From assembly GCA_949130495.1 (NCBI GenBank), contig OX422214.1, forward strand, positions 7,238,046 to 7,302,045: a stretch of 64,000 nt of DNA, read 5' to 3'. Below are positions 48,145 to 60,639 of the stretch, one piece after another. The position numbers were made by a program, and so were the translations under genes. The notes beneath the pieces are model-generated. The model had not been told where the DNA came from. It worked only from the letters and a program-made list of their open reading frames with translations, and searched no databases. Each line of letters starts with the position of its first letter. The first letter of the stretch is position 1. Source of the stretch: Sambucus nigra. Lineage: Eukaryota > Streptophyta > Magnoliopsida > Dipsacales > Adoxaceae.

Positions 48145-49877
48145 TGACAACTCGCTTAAAATAATAACGGGTGGCCAACGCTATACTACATTAAATCAAG
48201 AATCTCAGATGGCTCAGTCTCAGCATCAACAGACCATACTATAATAGATAAGGCTAACTACCCGAAACCATAAAAGCGAATGCCAAAAATTAAATAAAAC
48301 ATGTAACGGATAACAAACCAACACCATAGAACTACTAGCAAGGAAAAAATGTACACGAGTATGATAATAAAAAGGAAATGCTAACATTAGAATAAAATGA
48401 GAATATACAAAGAAATAACCCGAATAAGTTGTCGGGTCACAGATAGTACAACATCCATATAGAAGTATAAACAACTACATATAACTCTAGGGTATAAACC
48501 CAATACACAACAAGAATCCTACCTAGAGTTTCAAAGGTGTAGGAAGCGACTACAATCTAAATCCCACCACACTCCGCAACTGCTACGGCTCCCAAGACTC
48601 TGGATAGAAAAGCATCTGGTATCCTTGCGGTATGACACCTGTAATATATACATACATACAGAAAAAGAGAAATATAAACGGGTCAGAGCCCAAGGTGTAA
48701 AAATGTTTAGCAAGTGTGTTAATCGTGCATAATAAATCTAAATGCATTAGTTCATAATTAAAGTGGAGTCACACTCTCGTGAAACCCCAAACTCACCTCT
48801 CATCTACAACGCGCACCTAATCGCATCCAACAACCTTAATTAAGCTACCCGACCCAATTAAGGACAATCTACTAAACGGTATGTAAGGCCTATACCCACA
48901 TGACCCACAATTTTAACATAGCGTGAAAAACCCATTCCATTATAAACTCACAGAAATATATATACACATATAAGCCCTCATAGGCTTAGGTAATTATTAG
49001 TTTAAACCAATTATAAATTTTAGTACTTCACACATTAACATTAGGATTCAATATAAAAGTTTATTCTCTAAGCAACATATATACAAGTACTAAGGACAAA
49101 AATTCTCTCTACTATCATCATTGCACTGCGTTTCGTACGTGGGGCATCTTGCAAAGCTAAATCCAAACAAGGAAACCCCCCGATACACTACTCCTTGACA
49201 ATGTCGATCGTAGGGATTCATTATGTCATCCACACAAATTATATTACTACCACTACCTAAATATCGATTACTATCTAAGAACATAAGTAGAATCTCTATT
49301 AAATCCTTGGGTCAACATAACCGTAATTGTTGCTAAGTACGACCCTTCAACCCCAATGAACTAGTACACCTAAATCACCCAAGATGTACATCATAGAATC
49401 TTCGTATCCTCTTCACCTATAGGATATATATATATATACTCTAAATATATAGATAATCAATCATTCATTCCCATAACCACGCATACATCTCACACATAAT
49501 GTATAATATGCCATACACATAACATAAACGGCTATAGGATGCCAAAATACTGCACCATGCTATCATCTTCCAGGGCATCACTCACATACCTTCCTGCGGA
49601 CCGGAGGTCGGACTCAATATCACCAACATCGCGGTCATAACCAAATCACAATGCATGGGAAACGGTCATAATTCCTAACCGACAAGTGAGAACGACCCAT
49701 ACCCAAGACTTCTCACCCCTAAAAATACAAAATCACACAAATAATAATGGACGACTATGACCTGGGGAATATCCACACCCTGCTCCTCGATCCAGGGGCT
49801 CACCCTCATCGCGCAACTTCCCATGATAACATGTGTCGGGTATGCTTCACACCATAAGTGTATATATATTTTTCACG

Positions 49878-49880
<3 letters not shown>

Positions 49881-49912
<32 letters not shown>

Positions 49913-49984
49913 TCCATATGATCACATCATATAATCAAACCATCACGCACGGTATAGATGCTCACGCCATAAGTGCACACACAT

Positions 49985-50025
<41 letters not shown>

Positions 50026-50029
50026 CACA

Positions 50030-50110
<81 letters not shown>
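49881..50110. repeat. Compound (TA)n/(AC)n/(AT)n microsatellites
   Basis: A TA run (49881-49909), AC runs (49976-50028) and a long AT run (50035-50110). Apparent Tyr/Ile and His/Thr frames across them are artefacts. Confidence 0.95.
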
Positions 50111-50112
<2 letters not shown>

Positions 50113-51073
50113 ACATATCAACATATATACACACTACCACTCATCCGTATGTATGAAACCCACAATCTTGGCTATACGTGTACATAGTCCTCATTATCGA
50201 GCTATCACTCCAAGCATATTAAGTTAAATCGTTATATAATTACGATCCATCACTTGAGGCATATTCATCCACTGCCCTTATGATATGAGCAGTCTTCCAA
50301 TATATTCTACATTAAGGTTATCACCCCAAAGTTTAATGTGTATAACAATCATTACTTATCCCATCAATATTCGAATGCACATCGATATATCCAATAACAA
50401 TCCCGACTATTAGTATACACATGACAAATAGTATACAAGACTTAAGCTTGAACTTAAATTTATTTTATGATCCCATCATCTTTTTGGGATGCCCAATGTT
50501 TCTCACACATAGATATGTAGTAACTACCCCGACTACCATTTGACCCCATCTTGTTCTAGTCATGACAGTATTCCAATCATTCTCAAATTAGCCTAATATG
50601 CAACTTCTCCTATGAACCGTTAATCTTATAGCTTTTAAAATCTATTCCCTAAGTTAAACATTGCAAAGGATACACGACCACTCTCTCTCGAAGGTCCTCA
50701 ATCATATCTTAAATAGAATCCTATCACTATAAGGATTCGACATAAAAGTCAGCTTACAATTTCCACGCCATGCCCTCTCAACTCTCTTAGAAGGCCCTTA
50801 ACCTACATCTTAGGTTAAGTTACTTTTTAAACTCCAAATGGGACTCCCATCCCTAATGAAATTTCCCCACTATATCGATACTACAAACTCCAATACATAT
50901 ATACGTTCCACAAACTAATTTGATACATCCCCGCAATTATAATACATGATAAACTCTCAATAATTCCCCACAACATAACTCTCGCATCATATATAAAAGT
51001 TCCAAATCGAGAAACCCAACCGAAATGGAGAAAAACTCACTCTAGGAAAATTCCTCAAAACTGTCCTGTTTCT

Positions 51074-51258
51074 GAATCGATTCGGCCCCTCTTAATAGAT
51101 TCGGTTCCAACAGCGAATCGATTTTGCCCTAGCGAATCGATTTGGCCCCACTAGACTACATACCGAATCGATTCACAAGGGGTGAATCTATTCGGCCCTA
51201 AAGACCTGATGCTTCTACAACATAGTGAATCGATTCGCTATGGGCGAATCGATTCGGC
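51074..51258 (-). repeat. CGAATCGATTCG array, 5' LTR of D, 8 copies
   Basis: Eight copies, of which two or three are perfect. Others show single changes such as gaatcgattcac, gaatctattcgg and gaatcgatttgg. The copy number equals that of the LARD-like array. Confidence 0.9.
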
Positions 51259-51616
51259 TTATGCAGCAAGCCACGAAATGGGGTAATATCTCCAAAACCC
51301 AAACTTTCCAAAAATCCCATTTATATAACTTCCAACCATAAATCTTCACCCCAAACATGTTCCTAACATCAAAATCCATCCTATATTTAGTCTCATCAAA
51401 TTATACACCCTTAAACCCAAGTATAAACATCAATTTCAAGACATAAATACCCAAAATCTAGGTTTTGATATAAATACCCAAAATCCAATTCTCTTATCCA
51501 CAATTTATGAAATGAAATACACAAATGAATTATTTAGAAAGATTAAACACTTGCCTCAGAATTGTAGAGGTTGAATCGTCCCCAGGATCGCATACGAGCC
51601 GGAAATCTACAAGCTT

Positions 51617-51651
<35 letters not shown>

Positions 51652-54109
51652 TTTCTTATTCTTTCCTTCTTTATTTCTCTTTCTCATTTTCTCTTAAATG
51701 AGATTGGCTTGATCCGTAAGCCTCTTAAACCCTTAAAACATAAGTCCCAGTTTTAAATGGTAATACACACTTTAAATGACTCGTTTACTTCAATTCGAGT
51801 CAAACTGACTTAAAAATATTTCGGAACCGAAATAAAACCCAAGGACAGTCATTTTAACTATCTCGACCCATCTGGGATCAATGGCGCATTCAAAATTATC
51901 ATTCGAAATACTTTATAACGTCCTAAATTTCTAGACTTCAATTTCCAAATTTTAAAATTCTTCGATTTAAATAAAATTTAATTCTCCCAAAAATTTAATT
52001 TCTCAGTCCAAAAATCTTGTGGTGTTACACATCAGTCTCTCCTTATCATGTTAAAATGTTGTCATGGGGCTAATTTTTTAAGTTCAAAATGGAGGTAAAT
52101 ATATGGTTTTGGATTTTGGGGTATGATATTTCAAACTTGATTTTTCCTTTAGTTTTCAACCACCACTAATCATGAGTTATTTTTTTTTAATGTAGGTGTT
52201 TCATCAACACGTTTGACATGTTTTGATACAAGGAGAGTAACAATGGCTCATTCTCATTAAGAGATCGATAGGTATTTACTGACATCTAAAGCTGTACTTT
52301 TTGACATAGTACTTTGGCCTCTGACCTGGCAGGTGAACTCCCTCCTAACTGAGTTAAGTTTGAATCTACTCCTCAACTCAAGAACGAGCTCCAGTTTAGA
52401 CGTACTGAAGTGGGTGAGTATTTATATTTGTAATGTTCTAATTCTAAAAAATAGGCATATCATCTTTCAACAAATATCAGTAAATACCTACCGATTCTAA
52501 AAAAATGGGTTCCTAAAGCAGAGCTTTATTTTGATATCTCCGTCGGAAGACAATCACTTTCTTTATCTCTTGGTTGATCTCCGACATTGATTTTCAGGCA
52601 TGGATAAAGTTTTAAGGCATTATTAAATTCTTAAAATGTGTACTTCTACAATTTCATGAATTATTTTGGGGGGTTTCACTATTTCTAATAGTTTGCATAT
52701 TATATTTGGTTGAAAATAGGGGTTTCATGTACAATTTTAGCTCACTATAAAGGTTGCATCGCTTATAACTAATGTTGTGGCTGTAGTATCCTCTGATGAT
52801 GTCCCACTGAATGCAGTGCAAGTTTTTTTCTCATTCTCCTTCACCCCTGTGTACGTGGGTAAATTTTCCCCCCGCCGATGTGCGACGCTGATATGCTCAA
52901 ATAATCCCCCATCAATGTTCGGAAAAAGGTCAAAAAGAAGCGTGACGTGACCTCCCAAGCAGAGATTGAGAGACTGTTAAAGGATTCTCGTTAGGCCTCT
53001 CACAACATAATCAACATATTTATCCAGGACAAACTCAAACTCGAGAGGCAGTTAGAAGTAAATCCTAAAAAAGACCATTTAGGAGCAACACTTGAAAATC
53101 ATTCTGAAGAAATTCTTAAAAAGTCTGTATACGAAGTTTGAAATAACTAAGATAACTTCTCAGTGAATGATTTTTTCATGTTTTCATAGTTTATTGAATA
53201 TAGTTGATTTATATCTTATAATTGCTCTGTTGGTTGATTATATTGTCATCTCAGATAACTTCACTGATACAAAACTTTCAGGAAATAGAGTTGGGGTAAA
53301 TTTTAGATGTTTGATTAATGCATCTTTCTATATGTTTGATTAAGCTCCAGTATTGATTTGTTGAAAACCGTCAAAGAATTTTTATGACCACCACTGTAGC
53401 TTGGAACCACCGATGTGATTGCCTCATTGGGGATTAAGTTTGGTGTTTCTCTTGATTTGTTCTTTTTAAAATGTTTATGGATGGCGGTGCACGATTGAGA
53501 AAATTTTTTATGGTGCTATTTGTTCCTTTTGGAGTTCTATAGCTTCAGTTTGAGAAGGTTTGTAAGTTTTATATCTTCATTTTCAGACCTATTCGAGTTA
53601 TATTGTTTTAATTTTAAACTATCATATACTGTTTGGACGTTGATGGTTCTCTTTTTGATGTTGCATTGCTTTCCACAGCTGCTGCCTTCTCTAATTAGCA
53701 CATACAACAACTATAATCACATTCAACAGCAACATCCAAATAATATTTGTCCATTTCTAATATGGATATTTATTAGGTTATGAGTTTATCACATTTGAGA
53801 TTAGTAATCGGATTGATTTCTGATACAAAGGTTTATATTTACACTCTTTTACATTGTATAATTTATATTTTGTTCATTGTATAATTTATATTTACAATCT
53901 TTTCCAAGTTGATAAGCTAAAGCTGGAAACTTTGGGATCTTTTGACTTTAGAATCTGAGAGGAATGAATATTATGCCCATCCAATCCTTGCAGTATTGAT
54001 GGATTTCATGAAAGTGCCTAAGATGAGCATAAACATACAAAAACATGAGAGGAGTAGACATACATGTTTGACTGTTTCAGCATTCAGTTCATTACGAAAT
54101 TAGGAAACA

Positions 54110-54178
54110 CATCATTAGAGGTTCGTGTTGGTTAATGATGTCCCACATTATATTTACTCTCTTTAGGTAAATCCATCG
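54110..54178 (+). repeat. Hairpin repeat, copy 2
   Basis: CATCATTA (54110-54117) and TAATGATG (54133-54140) enclose a 15-nt loop; the stem differs from copy 1 by one changed base pair. The following tract also matches copy 1. Confidence 0.6.
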
Positions 54179-54414
54179 TTAATCCGTAGAAAACTGTATG
54201 ATATCGTGAGACATCCCAAAAAAGCATCATGATATCCATAATATATTGTTGAATCTATTCAGCATTGTGGTTTACCCGTAACATCCCGAAAAAGCTTCTA
54301 ATGTAAAGGGAATGCAAATGTTTGAGTTCGTTTTGTTTTCTGAATCTATTCAAAATGTTGTTTGCATATTTGATATTTTCCATTGTTTCTTCCATTTTGT
54401 TTTGTAGAAAATCT

Positions 54415-54628
54415 TTCACAACCCATTTTGGACAGAGTTGCATATAAAAGGGGCAATTGATGAACTCACGAAGAAGTCTATGGAGAGTAACGACCCATTT
54501 TTGTATGCGCACCTACTTTACTTCTCTCGGACACCTGATATAATGCGGATCACGAGAGATGAAATTTTCTCTATCATGGATTCACTTGCTGGCTATAGAT
54601 GTCATTGCTGCAGGGAAGGTTTCTCATG
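54415..54628 (+). pseudogene. Unrecognised exon fragment
   Basis: After an acceptor-like 'tttgttttgtag' the frame reads KIFHNPFWTELHIKGAIDEL and continues to DEIFSIMDSLAGYRC, ending at a TGA at 54627. Composition and length suit a real exon. I cannot assign the protein family; it is likely a captured gene piece of unit C. Confidence 0.45.
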
Positions 54629-54768
54629 ACGGACTAGAGAATAACATTGAGACCTGACATTTAGTTTATCTTTACATGCTCTTTTTTCCAATTGGAATAA
54701 GTTCTCATGTAATTACCAAAGCACTAAATGAAAGTTGAAGAAAGACCACACAGTGTATTCATTCAAGC

Positions 54769-55188
54769 ATGTGGAGTGGGTTTGTCCCGAAAATTCTTCA
54801 AGTGTTTGTTTTTGTTATAAGCATGGATGAATTTGTTCGGTTTCTACAAAGTTTTTTTGCTCAAATTTTAAAAGATCACTACATGAATCAACATAAAATA
54901 TTTCTTCCTTCAGTTCCATCCCAAAGTTTCAATAAAACACTTGATCGACCAGCTACCATAATTCATGAAGTTAGCATACATGATGCTTCTCAAACTCCTA
55001 TACCTTTCAATACAGCTCTCTTTATCAACTGGATTGATTGCAAAACTCTAAACCGGGCGTTCCTTACTGTCAAGTATCTTTTAGTGATTTATCATTTTGT
55101 ACAAATATCTTTATTTAGTTATAGTATTCATAATATTATTCATCATTTAGCCTCATTTATTCGTTTGAAGAATATTTTTCTATCTTAA
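54769..55188 (+). pseudogene. Possible gene fragment, 139-codon open frame
   Basis: This is the longest frame of unit C outside the LTR elements. The first half (about residues 1-80) has ordinary composition (RPATIIHEVSIHDASQTPIP); the last 50 residues are AT-driven Ile/Phe/Leu. No signal peptide or known domain is evident. It may be an exon running into an intron. Confidence 0.3.
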
Positions 55189-56907
55189 ATGACGTCAATA
55201 CTATTTTTTTACGAGTTTTAAAATTTTAACACTGTTGCCTTCATCTTGGTTTATTCATTGCAGGGTCCTGAACTCAATTATCTATTAAAGGTGATATTAA
55301 CTAGGTATTAGTTAGGTATTGATATTTATGTCTACTGTACATTTTTTTTTATCAACTAATGTACATAATTGGTTATCTCCTTTTTTGGCAAACATGTCTT
55401 GGAATCAGTAAGGTATACTTATACTTTATTTTTTTCTCCGTTTTTGTTAGTTTTGTGAATATCCACATCTCTACAAAAATAATCATACTGAAATTATAAA
55501 GAAAAAAGAAGCAAAAAAAGTTTTACGTCACTTTTTGAATTCCATTTTGTAGGTTTCATTTTATGTGTTTGTTGTAGCTAAAAATAATAGTTCTTGGTTG
55601 TTGGTATGTTAAAATTCAATTTTTACTTAATCATTATACTACTTTTTTAAGGTAATTTAAGATGCATTTTAATGTGGAAATCAAACATCCCCTGGTACTA
55701 CATTTGTGAAACTTGAGTTGAGTTGAGGAACCAAGCCCATTTCCGGAGATTTTTACATAGTTCTCAATGCTGTCAAGCTTCCATGAGTTTTTCGAAAGTA
55801 AAATGAAGATATGTGGTTCACATTTTGAACTTCCCACTGAATCTGAAACTTGAGTTATGGAATCAAGCCGGCTTTCGAATACTTTCACTGTTCATTACTA
55901 TCAAACTCTGTAAACGTCTTTTATCGAAAGGACTCATATAACCAGTTCAGAGCACACAATTCTGGATCCTTTTTTTGATTCTCAACATATTGGTGTGACA
56001 CCCCTCTCAAAATAATAACGGGTGGCCATACCTATACTAAAATAATCAGGAATCTCAGGTGGATCATTCTCAGCATCTACTGACGATTCTAAAATAAACA
56101 CGACTACCTACCCATTATTACAAAAAGAGGGCGACACAAATTTTTAAAACATTATTTACATTTTATTTACAAACTAAAACAAACCATGCAACAACTATGA
56201 AACAACATAACAAATATATATGATAAGAGACACACATGCTCAAATGATATAAAAATATTAATACAAGAATATAATAAAATCTCTAAAATGAATTACCCGA
56301 ATATGCTGTCGAGTCATAGACAATACAGTAAACTGAGAAAGAAAATATTAACGTGCTACGCTACAACACTTGGATATACAAACTGAATCCTAATCTAGAT
56401 ACACAAAAGATAGGAATCGACTATATCAAAATACTGCAACAGTCCGCTGCTGCTACAACTCCACGAATACACTGGATGGATAGCATCAATGGCTTCCTTG
56501 CGGAGGAACACCTAGAATGATATAATATATATACACAGCAGGAGAAAATAAAAACATGTCAGAGCCCGAGGTGAAAACATTTATAGCAAGTGCATTAAAA
56601 TGCATAATAATTATAAATTCATTATAACATGATTAAAGTGGAGTCGTACTCTCCATAAAATTCAACTCACCTCTCAACTAAAGCGCGCAACTAAACGTAT
56701 GCACATGAACTCCAAATAATTGCCCAAATTTATCTAAGGGCAAGGTAATCTATCTTACTCCCAATTGTTATACTCAATTAAAATCCATCTAAATCATATC
56801 CTTCAACTTGTAATATTATCGATCTCAATTATTCGTTCTCTTACTTAACATATAAAATATACATAAAAATTCCCTTTTACTAGAAGTTCTCATATTCTAG
56901 TTATGCC

Positions 56908-56944
<37 letters not shown>

Positions 56945-56949
56945 GGTTA

Positions 56950-57420
56950 TTAGAATCTAAGTGCTAAGGACTAAACTTCTCCAAATTTTCAATACCGCAC
57001 TACATTTCGTGCGTGTGACGTCTCGCAAGTGAAATCCAAACAAGGAACCCCTCGATACACTACTCCTTGGCAGTATTGATTGTCAAGATTCATTATGCCC
57101 TCAATGCATTATGCGTATAACCCAAGTTCTAATATAACGTACTTAATTAATTATTCTCACTTCTCAACATTGCACGACATTTCATGCGTGGGACGTCTCG
57201 CAAGCGAAATCCAATAAAGGAACCCCCCCGATACACTACTCCTTGGCACTGTTGATCGTCGAGATATACTAATATATAAATATGAGCACTAAGGACTAAC
57301 TTCTCCTTACTCTCAACATTACACTGCGTTTTGTGCGTGGGACGTCTCGTAAGCGAAATCCAAATAAGCAACCCCCTCGATACACTACTCCTTGGCAATG
57401 TTGGGCGTTGAGGTCCATTA
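56950..57420 (-). repeat. Triple tandem repeat of the shared box
   Basis: Three box copies (57006-57090, 57181-57260, 57330-57410) sit in units of about 160 bp, each starting with 'aaggactaa(a)cttctcc' type sequence or its remnant. Other LTRs have a single copy. Confidence 0.85.
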
Positions 57421-57958
57421 TGCCCTTGATACCCAAAGTAATATGTATGCTAACAATAATTATCTACACTTCATTTTCTCATAATTGATTCATCATTATT
57501 TAAGTCTGGTTAAAATCTCCCAGAATGAGATTCAAGCAATGTTCTTATGTCTCTTTACTCTAGAGACAAATATGATATCACATAATCATATACAATTAAT
57601 ATACTGTTCACAAAAGTATAATAATAACCATCCCAATGAGCTATAACTCGAGGACGCAGGTTCTCAATGCTATCATCTTCCAGGAATTACTCACTTTATC
57701 CCAGGTTACCATATACCGGACTATTATCACACCACTATAGTAAAACAATAAATCAAAGCATACGGGAAGCGGTCATAGTTCCTCCCCGGCAATGAGATGA
57801 AGCATACCCACCACGTCTCATCCCTAAAAAAAATAATCACACAATAATAAATGGACGCTATGACCTGGGGACTATACGTACCTTGCTCCTCAAGCCAGGG
57901 GCCTCACCCACATTGCGCAACTTCCCATGATAGCATAAAGGGGGTATGCTTCACGCAT

Positions 57959-58110
<152 letters not shown>

Positions 58111-58773
58111 TTCACACAAGATAGACATACATCACCACATCATATAAATGTATACCATCACAAAAGGTATATATATGTGTGTGATGTATGTATATCTTGT
58201 GTGACCTCACATCTTCAAATTTTGACCTCACATGCCAATTTAATCATTCTCCAATTAAAATAATATTTATTTTCCCCAAAAATAAATAAATTACTGTCCC
58301 AAAAATCTCGGGGTATTATAGTTGGTCGATTAAAAGATGATGATGCTTCAGAGTTTTGAGGATATCAAAAGCATTGATAATAGAAATTTATGCCGGCATC
58401 GATGGTAATGTGAGAAACCCACTAATAGAGAGACAAATTTCAAAGTCGGTGTCTGTGGCAGTGTTGTTGGCACATTTTTTACTATTAGTATATCGTCTAT
58501 TACATGTCGATTTTGTTTCATGGTTCTTAAATTGATGTTTGAGTTTTCTCATTGGCTTTAATAGATTAATGTGAAAATTTTATTGATCTATATTATATTT
58601 TGGACATACTATTAGCATTGTTATAGTATTTTTTTACTTTTTATACAGGGTTGACACGTGTATAAACAAATAAAATTATGCCTAAATTTTTTAAATTGTT
58701 TATACTTATTTCTACTGTAAAATATATATTTTGACTTAAATTATACACGATTCAATACTTTGGAATTTTTCAT

Positions 58774-58803
58774 CCGTACCTTCAGGCATGGGCATTCCGC
58801 TAG
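58774..58803 (+). other. Helitron-like 3' terminus of unit C
   Basis: The stem CCGTACC/GGCATGG has one mismatch and a wobble around a TTCA loop, then GCATTCCG and CTAG. The sequence before it (caatactttggaatttttc) matches the inferred terminus of unit B. Confidence 0.65.
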
Positions 58804-58919
58804 TATGTATATAAACAATATGTATGATTCAGGCTCAAGTGCAAACGGAGTTGGTGCAGACGAGGAGCAGAATTAATGTTAAAAATAGCAAAAAAACAAC
58901 TTTTGAGTTGACTTTTTAT

Positions 58920-59125
58920 GGGATTTTAACATTTCAAGGAACCCCCCAAAAAAATCAACTCAAAACAATTTGTCGCTATTAAAAAAAAGGGTCAAAATCT
59001 CTAAGTTTTAAAATAGTGTAAAAACTGACATATTTTGACCTATTTGTTTAAAATAGCAAAAACAATTATTTTAAGTCAGTTTTTCTGGAGGGGTTCATTG
59101 AAATGTTAAAAATCGATAAAAAATC
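58920..59125. repeat. Foldback with about 85-bp inverted arms
   Basis: The left arm from 'aacatttcaaggaacccc' and the right arm from 'gaggggttcattgaaatgtt' are imperfect reverse complements that extend towards a centre near 59015. It could be a MITE or another inverted-repeat element; no clear target duplication was found. Confidence 0.6.
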
Positions 59126-60639
59126 AAAATCAATTTTTTTCTTTCTATTTTTTAAAATTACTTCTGTGCCGCGTTCGAACCATGTCCGTCTATTAGTTAG
59201 GGGGTATTTGGGACCCAATAGGTTAAACTTTTGGGTTATATATTATATCCTTACATGCTAGTCCATTTTCTTTTGTTTATTGTCACTTCTTGTTAAACAC
59301 AATTTGTCTGAATCTGATTTAAAAAAAATACCTACTCCCTTTATGTGGCTAGAAATTTACTGATACTGTCATAAGATTTTACTACATAAGAACATTGAAG
59401 ACAACAAACATGTTATGTTCATGAATAGACAAGAAGAACATCATTATATTACAATGATGTAAGGTGCAAAGAGAGCATATGGGATTTAACTATTAAATTG
59501 CAACCTTGATCAGATTGGGACAACATAGTATTGAGAAAGTCTTGTTTATGGAAAAAGCTACAACAATATGTTAAAAAAGGTCCCTGAGACCTAGCAGAAA
59601 GAAGAAACATTAAGGAAGAACTTAAATTAGCACATCAATGCAATTTTTTTTTTCAATACTAAAATTCCCCGTTAAATAGTAGATTTTAACTTATTAAACA
59701 ATAACAAAGGTCCAAATGTACCAAGCTCTAAAGTTGGTATCTTGAAACTTGTTTTGTTTTTCCCGTTCATGATTGCATTACTGTGTTTGAATATGCCATG
59801 TGATGTTTCAAAGCTTCCATTCTCCATTACTGACAGGGATATCTGAAGCATGATAACTTGCATTCTACAAGCCATGAGGAAAAAATGAGGACTAAAGAGG
59901 AGTCCCATTTTGAATGTTACTTTGCTATGGTTCGGCGAAAGTGGCATCATTTTTGTTCTTCACGCAAGGAAATTGTTGTCTTAGGATACCAAAAGTTCCA
60001 TTAAGGATATAAAATTGTATATTCTGAAATTATGCTGGAAGTTAGCATTTTGTGGTATGTGGTTCTTGAGAGGCTCAACATTGGGTTTGCTGAGAAGCAG
60101 GATAAACATATTCTATAATTTATTGTCCTATTAGCGGATTATTAGGGAATTTGATTAAAGAAAAATGCAAGGATGTTATTAGAATCTCCGTAGGCTTCCA
60201 TAATGGGATAATTTAAGGGATAAACAAAAAATGGTGGTCATCCAGACAACAGTGTTTGTTGTGAGATACACTCCTCGGGAAAAAGTCACATATTTTCCCA
60301 CAAGCTGACGAGAGTATAGAATTTTATATGATGCTATTTGTAAACATACCAGAAATGATGCGTTACAAATTCGAGGTTTGTCCAACGATAGTGTATGAAG
60401 AATACATTATTTAACATGATTCATACATACTAGGAGATTAAGAAATGAACATGTTTACTATTCTGGGTCCCTGAGTATTTTCAAAGTACATATATCATTC
60501 TCTGCGCTGTCCTCGGGTTGTGCAATATTGATGAAATGAATACATAACATTCTCAGGTGTGGGGCAAAAGTATTGTCATTGTTCTTAGAGTTTTGTGTCC
60601 TAATTAAGTCAAAACAATGTGTAAACTTCTACAAACTCA
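59126..60639. other. No gene recognised
   Basis: AT-rich DNA with frames of at most 92 codons (59672-59950 minus, 60179-60385 minus) and no family match. The second half could be downstream sequence of the decayed element at 60640-61575. No repeats or RNA genes found. Confidence 0.4.

Larger units (their letters stand above)
41236..52029 (-). mobile_element. Non-autonomous LTR retrotransposon D, minus strand
   Basis: Minus-strand LTRs start TGTAACACC at 52029 and 46564 and end at 48145 and 41236. The flanks gatca (41231-41235) and catca (52030-52034) are a likely 5-bp duplication with one change. A primer site GCTTTGATACCA (48129-48140, read in reverse) and a purine tract (46567-46576) are present. 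The interior is only 1.58 kb and codes for nothing recognisable. The lower LTR is expanded by a solo LTR (43062-44652). The LTRs are visibly more diverged from each other than those of the LARD-like element. Confidence 0.85.
48145..52029 (-). repeat. 5' LTR of element D
   Basis: It carries a donor (intron from 51554), array of eight palindrome copies (51074-51258), box (49132-49230), acceptor (ending 48639) and compound microsatellites at 49881-49909 and 49976-50110. The PBS lies just inside on the minus strand. Confidence 0.85.
52030..55993 (+). other. Unit C segment with exon-like scraps
   Basis: Exon-like pieces with plausible splice sites occur: KFESTPQLKNELQFRRTEVG near 52345-52410 before 'gtgagt', KKKRDVTSQAEIERLLKDSR near 52928-52993, and 54415-54628. 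The hairpin repeat copy 2 lies at 54110-54178. I do not recognise these proteins. The rest is T-rich intron-like DNA. Confidence 0.4.
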
